A stretch of 56,037 bases of DNA from Candidatus Krumholzibacteriota bacterium (GTDB lineage: Bacteria > Krumholzibacteriota > Krumholzibacteriia > Krumholzibacteriales > Krumholzibacteriaceae). The stretch covers positions 1 to 56,037 of the forward strand of contig JAFGEZ010000041.1 of assembly GCA_016931295.1 (NCBI GenBank), given 5' to 3'. The notes under the pieces are model-generated. The model was not told the DNA's origin and did not search any database. It saw only the letters and a program-made list of their open reading frames with translations. How positions within the stretch are numbered: the first letter of the stretch is position 1; each line of letters begins with the position of its first letter. The position numbers and the translations under genes were made by a program. Shown in pieces: positions 33,983-43,431 of the stretch.

Positions 33983-36441
33983 CCCGGTTCTCCTTTCAGG
34001 GCCGCGGCCGGGATGGCCGCGACCGTCCGTTCCCGCGCCGCCGCGATCAGGTCGGCGAATCGCGTCCCGCCGTCGGGAGCGAAGACCCAGCCGACGCGCA
34101 ATGCGTCGCCCGCGTCCCCCCGAAGCGGCCGGAGATGCCCCCTGCCGCCAGCGAAGAATGACAGCGGTCCGGCGGCGAGACGGGCCGACGCCGTCAAGCC
34201 CGCGGCGAAACGTCCGCCGAACAGCCACAAGAACAACCCCTCGTCATTTGACTCGTCGGGCGAGGGCTCGACGACCACCTTCCCCCGCCATTCGCCCGCG
34301 ATCTCGAGCCAGCAGCGCCGGTCGTCCTTCTCCATGGCGAACAGGATCACGCGGCGGCCCCGCTCGAGCATCCCGTCCAGGGCCCGGCCGGCCCGCCGCG
34401 CGGCCGCGACCGCGGCCGCGGTCTCCTCGTTCGCCGGCAGCAGCAGATGCACGGCCGCTCCCGTCCCCGGTTTCCTCTCGACGAAGAGGGCGCCGCCGTG
34501 CATTCCCGCGAGGCGGCGCGCGATGACGAGCCCGAGACCCTTCGCCGGCCGTTCGCGCCGCGCATCGGGAGGATCGGGTCCGTTGATCGCCTGCGCGACG
34601 TCGCCGGCGATACCGTCCCCCGTGTCCTTCACGGCGATATCGACGAATCGCGCCGGGACGTCGAGCATCTCCCACGGCACGCCGCCGAACAGGTTGGCTG
34701 CTTCCGCGGACCATCCCTCCCCGGACGCCGACGGATCGAACGGCCGCACGTCGATGACGATCGCGCCGCCGGCCGGGACATGCTTCAGGCTGTTCGACAG
34801 AAGGTTCTGGACGATCTGCGACGTCGCGTCCCGGTCGACGCGCACCGCCGCGCATCGCCCGTCCACCTCGACGTCGAACGCGATCCGCCGGCGGCGCATC
34901 GACTCCGCGAAGAGGCGCGACGCATCGCCGAGAAACCGCCGCGTGTCGACGCGCACGGGATGCGCGTCCGCTTCCTTCCCGCGCAGCCCCGAGGAATCGA
35001 CGAGCCCGTCGACGAGCAGGTCGAGCCGGTCGACGGTCCGGATCGCCGTGCCGAGGAAGAGCCCCGCCTCCCCTTCGATGCCATTCGCCTCCACCATGAT
35101 GCGCAGGGCGTTGCGCAAGGCGGCGAGGGGCGTGCGCAACTCGTGCGCGACCATGGCGATCGATTCCTCCCGGTCCCGGTCGCGTTCGTATTCGTTTGTC
35201 ACGTCGCGGACGGCGACGAGAAACGACACGTCGGCGGAGAGATCGCCGATCGGCACGCGGTCGATCCTCAGGTACCGGTCGTCGCCCTTCCCCCCCCTGA
35301 CGGTCGCTCCGGCCGGGACGTTCCCGACAACGTGTTCGGCGAGCACGTCGACCCGGAATCCCGCGAGACGCCATGCCTCGCCGATCGATCCGACCTGCCC
35401 GTCCTGCAACCGCAACGTCTCGCGGAAGAGCCGGTTGGCGGCGACGATCTCCCCGTCGGCGCCGACGAGCGCGACTCCCGCGGGCATCGCGGCGACGACC
35501 TTCTCGAGGATGCGGCGCTCCCCTCCGACGCTGTAGACGAGAGGCGTCCGTTTTCCGTCCTCCTCGGCGAAAGACCGGAACGCCGCGATGTTCTCGCGGA
35601 CGAACGCGTCCCGCCGGACGCTCCCGACATAGAGCACTCCCCTCACGACCGTATCGAAGATGACCGGCACGAGGAAGTAGCTCTCGATCCGCGAATCGCC
35701 GAGGAGATACGCGACGTTCTCCCCCTCTCGCCGGTAGAAGACGTCCTCCGAGAGGACGTCGCCGCCGCCGTCGTTCGCGAACATCCCGCATGAGGTGACG
35801 AGCTTCTGGCGGATCTCGGGCAGGCGCCTCGAGAACTCGCGGCAGAGGATCGACGCGTACAACCGTCGATCCGGGGCTCCCGCGTAATAGGCGCAGAACT
35901 CCGCGCCGCTCTCCGCGCACAGCCGGTCGAGCACTTTCCGCATCGCCGGGGGATCGCCGACCGCGTCGAGCAGCTCGATCCGCAACCCGTCGCGCCGGCG
36001 CCCTCCGTCGGATTCGACCATCGGGGCGAGCAATGCGGAAACGGCCTCGGCGACCGCCGGCAGATCGTCCTCCGCCTCCGCTTCGAAGAGGCCGCCCGAA
36101 CGCAGAAAGGCGAAGGAGCCGATTCGTTCGCGCCCGTCGAAGAAGGGAGCCACCATGGCATCCACCGTCCCGGAGCCGCCGTCGTCGGTTGCGTCGATGA
36201 AAAGCCAGTCCCACCCCACGGCCTCCGGCACGCCGGCGGCGGCCGCGATCCGCTCCCGCGTCGCGCCGGGGATCGCCCCGGCGACGTATACCACCCGGTC
36301 GCCCGGCAGCAGAAGCGTGCAGGCGTCCGCGCCGATTCGCTCCCTCGCGATCTCCCCGATCAAGGCCACCGCCCCCTGCATTGATCGCGGCGGACGCCGG
36401 CGAAAGCGGCCGAGCATTTCGATGGCGATTCCCGCGGACAT
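33979..36441 (-). CDS. GAF-GAF-PAS sensor histidine kinase with extra C-terminal domain
   Basis: This 820-residue soluble kinase lacks membrane helices, so it senses a cytoplasmic cue. Residues ~15-170 and ~185-325 look like two GAF modules and ~345-445 a PAS domain. HisKA has the H-box VAHELRTPLAALRNAL (His near 430). The HATPase has NLLSNSLKH near 550, DTGDGI near 610 and GLGLVIARRLAGMHGG near 638. After about residue 680, some 140 residues follow that match no domain I recognise, including FAMEKDDRRCWLEIAGEW and LFLWLFGGRF. The ATG at 36441 has GAGGAG upstream; the frame is open further upstream but that part looks non-coding. It forms one operon with the receiver (4-nt overlap). Confidence 0.88.
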   Translation of the reverse strand: MSAGIAIEMLGRFRRRPPRSMQGAVALIGEIARERIGADACTLLLPGDRVVYVAGAIPGATRERIAAAAGVPEAVGWDWLFIDATDDGGSGTVDAMVAPFFDGRERIGSFAFLRSGGLFEAEAEDDLPAVAEAVSALLAPMVESDGGRRRDGLRIELLDAVGDPPAMRKVLDRLCAESGAEFCAYYAGAPDRRLYASILCREFSRRLPEIRQKLVTSCGMFANDGGGDVLSEDVFYRREGENVAYLLGDSRIESYFLVPVIFDTVVRGVLYVGSVRRDAFVRENIAAFRSFAEEDGKRTPLVYSVGGERRILEKVVAAMPAGVALVGADGEIVAANRLFRETLRLQDGQVGSIGEAWRLAGFRVDVLAEHVVGNVPAGATVRGGKGDDRYLRIDRVPIGDLSADVSFLVAVRDVTNEYERDRDREESIAMVAHELRTPLAALRNALRIMVEANGIEGEAGLFLGTAIRTVDRLDLLVDGLVDSSGLRGKEADAHPVRVDTRRFLGDASRLFAESMRRRRIAFDVEVDGRCAAVRVDRDATSQIVQNLLSNSLKHVPAGGAIVIDVRPFDPSASGEGWSAEAANLFGGVPWEMLDVPARFVDIAVKDTGDGIAGDVAQAINGPDPPDARRERPAKGLGLVIARRLAGMHGGALFVERKPGTGAAVHLLLPANEETAAAVAAARRAGRALDGMLERGRRVILFAMEKDDRRCWLEIAGEWRGKVVVEPSPDESNDEGLFLWLFGGRFAAGLTASARLAAGPLSFFAGGRGHLRPLRGDAGDALRVGWVFAPDGGTRFADLIAAARERTVAAIPAAALKGEPG

Positions 36442-36722
36442 GGTCTCCTCTCCGTACGCGCCGACGGCCCGCCGAATGCGGACGCATGGATCGCACGGGA
36501 GATAAACGCAATGTGCATGCCATGTTGCGGGAAAGACCGCCAACCGGCCGCCGCGGCGGAGATGCGCGGCGCACGATCGCCTATCTTATTGTTCGGGGCG
36601 TTGTTGCGTGGATCGTTCCAGGCCGGTTCTTTGTGACAAACGTTTCCGGAGACCGCACGCGTCCGGTCGCCGGCGAACCGACGCTGCACGGGAAGCAGCG
36701 TGTGGTAAATATTTTTCCAGGA

Positions 36723-37697
36723 TCAGTCGGGATATCCGTCGGGGAACCGGCGGCGCCATGCGTAGGCATCGCGGATGATGTCGTCGATCGCCGGTTGCAG
36801 CCGCTTCCACCCGAGAAGTTCCTCGGCGCGCGCCGAAGAGGCGACGAGCACCGCCGGATCGCCCTCGCGCCGGCCGCCGATCCGGTACGGCACGTCCAGC
36901 CCGGTCACCATCTCCGCCGAACGGATGATATCGAGGACGGAGAAGCCCTGCCCGTTCCCGAGATTGACCGCGCCGCAGAGGCCGTCGGCGAGTTTCCCGA
37001 GACCGAGCACGTGCGCGGTGGCGAGATCGCGGACATGGATGTAATCCCGGACACAGGTCCCGTCCGGCGTCGGGTAGTCGTTTCCGTAGACGACGAGTTC
37101 CCCGCGACGGCCCGTGGCGGCATCGAGGACGAGGGGAATCAGGTGTGTCTCTGGGCGGTGATCCTCCCCGTGCGCCTCCGTCGCCCCGGCGGCGTTGAAA
37201 TAGCGCAGGGAGAGGGATCTGAGCCCCCAGGCCCTGCCGCAGTCGGAGAGCATCGTCTCGATCGCGAGCTTCGTGTTGCCGTACGCGTTCACCGGTCTGA
37301 GTGGCGATTCCTCGGTGATCGGCGTCTCCGGCGGCTCGCCGTACACGGCGGCGGTCGAGGAGAAGAGGAAATTGCCGACGCCGAGCGCCTGCATCGCCGA
37401 GAGGAGCGAGACGGCGCCTGCGACGTTGTTCCGGTAGTACTTCAGCGGATCGGCGACCGATTCGCCCACCTGCGAGAAGGCGGCGAAATGGAGAACCGCC
37501 TCGACGCCGGCGAGCGCCTCGAGGCAGGTCGCCTCGTCGAGCAGATCCCCCTCGACGAAGGTCACGCGTTCGTCGATCGCGGGACGATGGCCGGTCGAGA
37601 GGTTGTCGACGACCGTGACCGCGTGGCCGGCGTCGAGCAGGTACTCGGTGACCGCGCTGCCGATGTAACCGGCGCCGCCCGTGACCAGGACGTTCAT
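36723..37697 (-). CDS. galE: UDP-glucose 4-epimerase
   Basis: This 324-residue short-chain dehydrogenase/reductase interconverts UDP-glucose and UDP-galactose, supplying LPS and polysaccharide sugars. The NAD motif VTGGAGYIGS is at the N terminus and FAAFSQVGES near residue 71. The catalytic Ser lies in FSSTAAVYG near 115 and the Tyr-Lys pair in YGNTK near 140. LRYFNAAGA near 163 and DGTCVRDYIHV near 212 are GalE-specific blocks, which argues against the dehydratase and reductase relatives. It starts 3 nt after the uvrA stop, so the two share a transcript with no obvious functional link. Confidence 0.95.
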   Translation of the reverse strand: MNVLVTGGAGYIGSAVTEYLLDAGHAVTVVDNLSTGHRPAIDERVTFVEGDLLDEATCLEALAGVEAVLHFAAFSQVGESVADPLKYYRNNVAGAVSLLSAMQALGVGNFLFSSTAAVYGEPPETPITEESPLRPVNAYGNTKLAIETMLSDCGRAWGLRSLSLRYFNAAGATEAHGEDHRPETHLIPLVLDAATGRRGELVVYGNDYPTPDGTCVRDYIHVRDLATAHVLGLGKLADGLCGAVNLGNGQGFSVLDIIRSAEMVTGLDVPYRIGGRREGDPAVLVASSARAEELLGWKRLQPAIDDIIRDAYAWRRRFPDGYPD

Positions 37698-37700
37698 CTC

Positions 37701-40466
37701 CTATTCCTCCAGGTATCGTCGGCGATAGGCCGCGAGGTGCTTCCCCGTCAGCGACCCGCCGCATTGTACGATCTCGTCCGGCGTCCCGCAAGCGATAACG
37801 AGCCCTCCCTCGTCGCCGCCCCCGGGACCGAGGTCGATGACGTGATCGGCGCGCCCGATGACATCCATGTTGTGCTCGATGACCACCACGGTGTGCCCCG
37901 CGTCCACGAGATCGCCGAGAACGCGCATGAGTTGCTCGACGTCCGCCATGTGCAGTCCCGTCGTCGGCTCGTCCATGATGTAGAGGTTCCGCTCGCCGGA
38001 CGATTCCGCGAGCTCGCGTGCGATCTTGATGCGCTGCGCCTCGCCGCCCGAGAGCGTGTTCGACGGCTGCCCGAGCGCGAGGTACCCCAGGCCGACCCTC
38101 GAGAGGATCCACAGTTTCTCGCCGAGCGCGGGCGTGTCATCGAAGAAGCGGATCGCCTCGTCGACGGTCAAATCGAGGACTTCGCTGATATCCTTTCCCT
38201 TGTAGAGCACCTCGAGCGTCTCCTGGTTGAATCGCTTTCCGCCGCAATCGTCGCATGGAACGAACACGTCCGCCATGAAATGCATCTCGACGCGGCGGAA
38301 GCCCATCCCCTGGCATCGCGGGCAGCGGCCGCCCGGCTTGTTGAAGCTGAAACGCCCCTGGGGATATCCGCGGATCATCGCCTTCCGCTGCGAGGCGAAA
38401 GCCGCCCTGATGTGCGAGAAACCCTTGATGTACGTGATCGGGTTCGATCGCGGGGTCGAGCCGATGGGCGACTGGTCGACGAGGAGCGTGCGATCGATGG
38501 TTCCCTCGATCTCGATGCCGCCGAGGCCGTGGTAGCTTCTCCCCCGTCCGGCGAGGGCGCGGTAGAGGACATCCACGACGAGCGTGCTCTTGCCCGAGCC
38601 GGAGACGCCGGTGACGCAGGTGAGACAGCCGAGCGGTATCTCCACGTCGATCCCCCGCAGGTTGTGCGCGGTCACGTTCCCGAGCGAGACACGCCCGGTC
38701 GGCCTGGCGTGTTTCCGCCCGGCCCGGCCCCTTCCCCCCCGCCCGAAGAGCCACGTGAAGGTTTCCGAGCGCGGTACCTCGGTCCGCCTCGCCTCCTTTA
38801 TCGATCCGTTGAAGAGCACTTCCCCCCCGTCGTGCCCCGGCCCGGGCCCGAGATCGACGAGCCAGTCGGCCGAGAGGATGATTTCGGGGTCGTGCTCGAC
38901 GACGAGAACGGTGTTGCCGAGATCCCGCAGCCGCGACATGACCGTCACGAGACGCTCGTTGTCGGCGGCGTGAAGACCGACGGAGGGCTCGTCGAGCACG
39001 TAGAGCGCGTCGACGAGATTCGCGCCGAGGGAATTCGCGAGGTTGATCCGCTGCGCCTCCCCGCCGGAGAGGGTCCGCGTCAGGCGATCGAGCGTGAGAT
39101 ACCCGAGCCCGACGTCGATCATGAACCGCAGACGGGCGTCCAGTTCGGCGAGGATGTCGCGCGCGATCTCGCGTTCCCTTTCGCTGAGGGGCGCCTCGCC
39201 GAGAGCGGCGAGTATCCGGGCGGGCGTCATCGCGGCGAGCTCGGAGATCGCGCGCCCGCCGATTCTCACCCACGAGGCCTCCGGCCGGAGGCGGCCCCCG
39301 CGGCAGACGCGGCAGGTGGTGAAATCCATGTACTTCCGCGTATAGAAACGGTGCCCCTTCCGATAGCTCTTCTCGCGCATCTTCTCGAGGAAGGGGATGA
39401 TCCCGACGTACCCGTCCTCCCCCTCGAGAAGCGTTCGCCGGTGCGCTGGTTCGAGCTCCCGCCAGGGAACGTCGACCGGAATGCCGCGTTTCCCGCAGAA
39501 CTCGAGCATCCGGTACCGTTGACGGGCGAATCGCTCGCGCGACCACGGATCGACGGCGAGCCTCTCGAGGCTCAGCCGCGAATCCGGGACGATCAGCTCC
39601 TCGGAGAAATCCATGCGGTCGCCGAATCCCTTGCATTCCGGGCAGGCGCCGAACGGGGAGTTGAAGGAGAAGAGATGCGGCGTCGGCTCGACGAAGACGC
39701 GGTTGCATCGCGTGCAGGACGGGGCGTTCGTGAAGTCGCGGGTCTCTTCGTCGTCGACGGCGACGACGCGGAGGGTGCCGGACGACTCGCGGTAGGCGAT
39801 CTCCGCCGCATCGGCGATCCGCGCCCTGTTCTCCGGCGTCGCGTCGAGCCGGTCGAGGAGCACGTCGAGAGGAAATTCCTTCCGTTTCTTCGGCTCGTAT
39901 TCGTCGATCCGTCTCGGCTCCCCCTCGACGAGCAGGCGGGCGTATCCCCGGGAGATGAGATAGCCCCTGCGGGATTCCCACGTCTCCGGGTCGATCGATC
40001 CGGACGGCACGACGAGATGCACGCGGCGTCCGGCGAACAGATCGAGCGCCGCTGCGGCGGCCTCGCTGGGAGAATGGGCGCGCACCTCGATGCCGCAGTC
40101 GGGACAGATCGTCCGACCGACCCTGGCGAAGAGCAACCGGAGATAGTCGTACACCTCGGTGGCCGTCCCGACTGTCGAGCGCGCGCTAGTGACGGTGTTC
40201 TTCTGGCGGATCGCGATCGTCGGGGAGATGCCGGCGATGTCGTCGACGTCGGGGCGCTCGAGCTTCTCGATGAACTGTCTCGCGTAGGTCGAGAGTGACT
40301 CGATGTACCGGCGCTGGCCCTCCGCGAAGATCGTATCGAAGGCGAGCGACGACTTCCCCGATCCCGAGACGCCGGTGACGGCGATCACCCGCCGCCTGGG
40401 TATCTCGAGATCGATGTTCTTGAGGTTGTGCTGTCGCGCGCCCCTGATGACGATCGTCTCGGCCAC
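37701..40466 (-). CDS. uvrA: excinuclease ABC subunit A
   Basis: This 921-residue damage-recognition ATPase of nucleotide excision repair has two ABC ATPase modules, with Walker A GVSGSGKSSL near residue 31 and GVSGSGKSTL near 620. The signature motifs are TLSGGEAQRI and TLSGGEAQRIK. Zinc sites are CTRCNR...CPECKG near 250-280 and CPRCQG...CDDCGG near 710-740, and the UvrB-binding and insertion domains are intact. The start is a GTG with AGGAGG 5 nt upstream; a nearby ATG is out of frame. A TTGCGC-17-TACACT promoter lies upstream and its -35 falls within the divergent mazG promoter. No LexA box of the E. coli type is evident. Confidence 0.97.
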   Translation of the reverse strand: MAETIVIRGARQHNLKNIDLEIPRRRVIAVTGVSGSGKSSLAFDTIFAEGQRRYIESLSTYARQFIEKLERPDVDDIAGISPTIAIRQKNTVTSARSTVGTATEVYDYLRLLFARVGRTICPDCGIEVRAHSPSEAAAAALDLFAGRRVHLVVPSGSIDPETWESRRGYLISRGYARLLVEGEPRRIDEYEPKKRKEFPLDVLLDRLDATPENRARIADAAEIAYRESSGTLRVVAVDDEETRDFTNAPSCTRCNRVFVEPTPHLFSFNSPFGACPECKGFGDRMDFSEELIVPDSRLSLERLAVDPWSRERFARQRYRMLEFCGKRGIPVDVPWRELEPAHRRTLLEGEDGYVGIIPFLEKMREKSYRKGHRFYTRKYMDFTTCRVCRGGRLRPEASWVRIGGRAISELAAMTPARILAALGEAPLSEREREIARDILAELDARLRFMIDVGLGYLTLDRLTRTLSGGEAQRINLANSLGANLVDALYVLDEPSVGLHAADNERLVTVMSRLRDLGNTVLVVEHDPEIILSADWLVDLGPGPGHDGGEVLFNGSIKEARRTEVPRSETFTWLFGRGGRGRAGRKHARPTGRVSLGNVTAHNLRGIDVEIPLGCLTCVTGVSGSGKSTLVVDVLYRALAGRGRSYHGLGGIEIEGTIDRTLLVDQSPIGSTPRSNPITYIKGFSHIRAAFASQRKAMIRGYPQGRFSFNKPGGRCPRCQGMGFRRVEMHFMADVFVPCDDCGGKRFNQETLEVLYKGKDISEVLDLTVDEAIRFFDDTPALGEKLWILSRVGLGYLALGQPSNTLSGGEAQRIKIARELAESSGERNLYIMDEPTTGLHMADVEQLMRVLGDLVDAGHTVVVIEHNMDVIGRADHVIDLGPGGGDEGGLVIACGTPDEIVQCGGSLTGKHLAAYRRRYLEE

Positions 40467-40493
40467 ACATGCCTCCTGAAGGGATAAACACGG

Positions 40494-40522
40494 AGTGTAA
40501 CAGGAATTGCCCCTGCGCGCAA
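40494..40522 (-). promoter_or_regulatory. predicted promoter of uvrA-galE
   Basis: On the minus strand TTGCGC (40522-40517), 17 nt, and TACACT (40499-40494). The -35 element lies between the -35 and -10 of the opposing mazG promoter, so the two may exclude each other. Confidence 0.55.
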
Positions 40523-40535
40523 TATCGGATATACT
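40507..40535 (+). promoter_or_regulatory. predicted promoter of mazG
   Basis: TTGCCC (40507-40512), 17 nt, and TATACT (40530-40535; 5 of 6). Transcription would start near 40542, with a leader of about 57 nt. Confidence 0.6.
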
Positions 40536-40598
40536 TCCGCCGTCCGTCGCGCTCCCTGCGCGGCGGCGAGACGTTCACCGCAGACGAACGGGATAGGC

Positions 40599-41405
40599 AT
40601 GAAACCGGACGACGCGACGCTGGCGGCGGAGATCGACGGATTGCGGAGGACCCTGCGCATCCTTCGCGGGGAATCGGGCTGCGCCTGGGATCGGGAACGC
40701 ACCCTCGACGACATCATCTCGAACCTCGTCGAGGAGACGTACGAGCTGTTGCACGCCGAGCGCGCGGGCGACATCGACGGCGTCGAGGAGGAGCTCGGCG
40801 ACGTCCTCTTCCTCGTCGTGTTCGCGCACGAGCTGTTGCTCGAACGCGTCGAGACGCCGCTCTCCGCCATCGTTTCGCGCGTTCATCGCAAGATCGTCTC
40901 GCGCCATCCGCACGTTTTCGGCGACGAGAAGGCCGACACCGCGGCCGAGAGCCAGGCCGCCTGGGACCGGGCCAAGCGCCTCGAGCGGGCCGGTCGCCCG
41001 CCGATGGGGCTTCTCGACGGCATACCTCACGATCTCCCGCCCCTCCGCCGCGCCGACGCCGTGCAGCGCATAGCGACGGCCGTCGGCTTCGACTGGCCCG
41101 ACATCCGCGGGATCGTCGGGAAGATCCGCGAGGAATCCGACGAGCTTCTCGACGCCGTCCTCGAGGGAGACCGGGCGCACGTCAAGGAGGAGCTCGGGGA
41201 TCTCCTCTTCACCGTGATCCATCTCGCCGGCCGCCTCGACGCCGATCCCGAGGGCGCCCTCGCCACGACGACGGCGAAGTTCGCCGACCGGTTCCGCGCC
41301 ATGGAATCGGCGGCCGCCGAGAGGGGCCGCGACCTCGAATCGATGGAGATCGACGAGATGGAATCGCTCTGGCAGGCGGCGAAGCGAAAGAAAGGCGAAC
41401 GCTGA
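40599..41405 (+). CDS. mazG: nucleoside triphosphate pyrophosphohydrolase MazG
   Basis: This 268-residue all-alpha NTP-PPase hydrolyses noncanonical or excess nucleoside triphosphates to monophosphates. Two MazG domains are present: the first with NLVEETYELLHA near residue 42 and EEELGDVLFLVV near 63, the second with IREESDELLDA near 183 and EELGDLLFTVI near 200. The acidic EExxE/ExxD metal ligands are kept in both. The linker has the typical SRHPHVFGD segment, so it is of the E. coli MazG type rather than a single-domain phage form. It is divergent from uvrA, a house-cleaning gene beside a repair gene. A strong hairpin follows. Confidence 0.96.
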   Translation: MKPDDATLAAEIDGLRRTLRILRGESGCAWDRERTLDDIISNLVEETYELLHAERAGDIDGVEEELGDVLFLVVFAHELLLERVETPLSAIVSRVHRKIVSRHPHVFGDEKADTAAESQAAWDRAKRLERAGRPPMGLLDGIPHDLPPLRRADAVQRIATAVGFDWPDIRGIVGKIREESDELLDAVLEGDRAHVKEELGDLLFTVIHLAGRLDADPEGALATTTAKFADRFRAMESAAAERGRDLESMEIDEMESLWQAAKRKKGER

Positions 41406-41430
41406 CCAGAGCCGGGGCGAGGGGGAAACG

Positions 41431-41461
41431 GAACGGGGGCGCCTGCCAGGCGCCCCCGTTC
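41431..41461. terminator. hairpin between convergent mazG and ompA genes
   Basis: A perfect 13-bp stem GAACGGGGGCGCC / GGCGCCCCCGTTC with loop TGCCA. U tracts are poor on both sides (TTT on the minus strand), so it probably acts as a shared, moderately efficient terminator. Confidence 0.6.
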
Positions 41462-41484
41462 AGCGTTATCGATGCCGTCTTCCG

Positions 41485-43374
41485 TCAGTTGAGCCGGTGG
41501 AACTCGATCCGGCGGTTTTCCGCGCGGCCGGCTGCGGTCGTGTTCGGAGCGATCGGATCGGCCTCTCCGTAGCCCTTCGCGATCACGCGGTCGACGGCGA
41601 TACCGGCGTTCGACAGGTACTGCCTCACCGCGTTCGCGCGCTTCTCCGAGAGCCGCTGGTTGGATTCCTCGGAACCCACGCTGTCGGTGTATCCCCTGAT
41701 CTCAACGCGCACTTCCGGGTAGGCCATCAGCGACTTTACCACCTGATCGAGCACCCCGTAGCTGTCGGGCGTGAGGGCGGAGGAGCCGCTCTCGAAATTT
41801 ATCCCGCGGAGTATGAACTTCGCCTCGATCGGCCGTTCGTCGGGACACCCGTCGGTGTCCTCGTATCCGTTGAAGGTCTCCGGTTCGTTCGGACACTGGT
41901 CGTCCACGTCGAGTATGCCGTCGATGTCGTTGTCGAGATCGGGACAGCCGTCCTCGTCCTGGAAGCCGTCCTGATCCTCCGCCTTGAGCGGGCACTTGTC
42001 CATGTCGTCGGGAATGCCGTCGTTGTCGGTGTCCTGCATCACGTCGGGGCACCCGTCCGCGTCGTCGATCCCGTCGAAGTCCTCGGGCTCGCCCGGGCAG
42101 CGGTCCTCGACGTCGGGGATCCCGTCGCCGTCGTTGTCGAGATCGGGACAGCCGTCCTCGTCCTCGAAGCCGTCGAAGTCCTCGGCGAGATCGGGGCAGG
42201 CGTCGACGCCGTCGTTGATGCCGTCACCGTCGTTGTCCAGCTCCGGGCAGCCGTCGTCGTCCTCGAAGCCGTCGAAATCCTCGGGACTGTCGGGGCAGCG
42301 GTCCTCGCCGTCCTCGATACCGTCCCCGTCGGCGTCCTGTGCCATGACGAACCCGCCGTACGAGAACGCGAAATATGCGGCCCAGTCGGGCGGATAGGAA
42401 AGCGCCGGGTCGTCATCGCTGTTGAGATTGATGTCGAGGGCGAGCAGAACCCCCACGCCGTTGCTGCTCGTCACCGAGAGGCCGGGCGTGATCGTGTAGA
42501 CGTTCTTGTTGCGGTTGCCGTAGTAGGAGAGCGTATCGCCCTCGGGCCAGTCGGCGTTGATGAACTGGTCCCATTTGAACTCGAGGAAGAGGCTCGCCTG
42601 GCCGACGATGAACTCGACGCCGGTGCCGAATTCGAACATGTCGTTGAAGCTGTCGCTCTCGTCCTCGGGGACCGCGGGGTACGCGGGATAGTAGAATCCG
42701 CTCGAATCGGGATTGTTCGTGTAGAGGATCCCGTACCCGTCCTCTTCGTTCTTGTTGAACCGGTAGCCGGCGTTGAAGTGGAGTCTCGTCGGCACGAAAC
42801 GGTCCTGGTTCGTCAGATCGAACGTGAAGAGCCCCTTCATCCCGAAATCGATATTGTCCGTCGTGAAGGCCCGCTCGGCGTTGCCGGTGGGAAAGCGCGC
42901 CGAGCCGAGGAACCCGACCCGGACGATCTCCGAGGGAATCGGGGGAATCAGCTTGAGCTGGACGTCGGTGTCGCCGATCCCTCCGCGGGTCCGCGTCTCG
43001 AGCTCGCCGCTCTCCGATTCGCTCCCGACCTGCATGATCCAGTTGCGGACGCCGAGACCGGCGGAGATCTCGAGATAATCGCTGATGCCCAGCGTGAGAA
43101 CCGCTCTCGTACTGAAGAAACTGTACGTGACCTCCGGCTCGGACCCCGGTTCCGCCAGGTAGTACAGACTGCGCGGCCCGGGCGTCAGCAGGACGTCGGC
43201 GCGCCGGTAATAGCATGTGCCGAGCGAGAAGATCAGCTTTCCCTTGCCGATCGTTTCCGCGTCGTACACGCGAAGCAACCCCGAGGTGCCGTCCCACGCA
43301 TCCTGACCGGCGGCCGGGACTGCGCCGATCGGCAGCAGGATCGCGGCGAGAATCACCAGAATGACTGCTCTCAT
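41485..43374 (-). CDS. OmpA-family outer membrane protein with thrombospondin type-3 repeats
   Basis: This 629-residue protein has a signal peptide to about residue 23 and a predicted beta-barrel (~25-340, many alternating aromatic strands). A calcium-binding TSP3 region lies at ~345-505 and a C-terminal OmpA peptidoglycan-binding domain at ~515-629 (FESGSSALTPDS near 525, then IRGYTDSVGSEESNQRLSEKRA). It would link the outer membrane to peptidoglycan, with the Asp-rich repeats as a Ca2+-stiffened spacer. AGGAGG lies 8 nt before the ATG. It follows the DUF1844 gene by 57 nt and shares its promoter. The nine or ten Cys residues of the repeats are typical of TSP3. Confidence 0.93.
   Translation of the reverse strand: MRAVILVILAAILLPIGAVPAAGQDAWDGTSGLLRVYDAETIGKGKLIFSLGTCYYRRADVLLTPGPRSLYYLAEPGSEPEVTYSFFSTRAVLTLGISDYLEISAGLGVRNWIMQVGSESESGELETRTRGGIGDTDVQLKLIPPIPSEIVRVGFLGSARFPTGNAERAFTTDNIDFGMKGLFTFDLTNQDRFVPTRLHFNAGYRFNKNEEDGYGILYTNNPDSSGFYYPAYPAVPEDESDSFNDMFEFGTGVEFIVGQASLFLEFKWDQFINADWPEGDTLSYYGNRNKNVYTITPGLSVTSSNGVGVLLALDINLNSDDDPALSYPPDWAAYFAFSYGGFVMAQDADGDGIEDGEDRCPDSPEDFDGFEDDDGCPELDNDGDGINDGVDACPDLAEDFDGFEDEDGCPDLDNDGDGIPDVEDRCPGEPEDFDGIDDADGCPDVMQDTDNDGIPDDMDKCPLKAEDQDGFQDEDGCPDLDNDIDGILDVDDQCPNEPETFNGYEDTDGCPDERPIEAKFILRGINFESGSSALTPDSYGVLDQVVKSLMAYPEVRVEIRGYTDSVGSEESNQRLSEKRANAVRQYLSNAGIAVDRVIAKGYGEADPIAPNTTAAGRAENRRIEFHRLN
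41845..42340 (-). repeat. five TSP3-type repeats within the OmpA-family gene
   Basis: Five imperfect units of about 96-105 nt encode D.DGDGI.D..D.CP followed by EDFDGFEDDDGCP. The repetition is at both protein and DNA level and makes this stretch prone to copy-number change. Confidence 0.85.
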
Positions 43375-43431
43375 CTCTCGAACCTCCTCTGTTCCGGCGG
43401 CGAATGTCCCGATCGGTCCCCCGGGGCCGCC

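Noticed and set aside
36381-40298. A 1305-codon plus-strand frame opposite uvrA and galE
   Set aside because: It is an antisense shadow of uvrA and galE, both of which carry full motif sets on the minus strand.
41845-42340. Repeated ~100-nt units that could suggest a CRISPR or satellite array
   Set aside because: The period follows codons and encodes TSP3 calcium repeats of the OmpA-family protein. There are no direct repeats with unique spacers.
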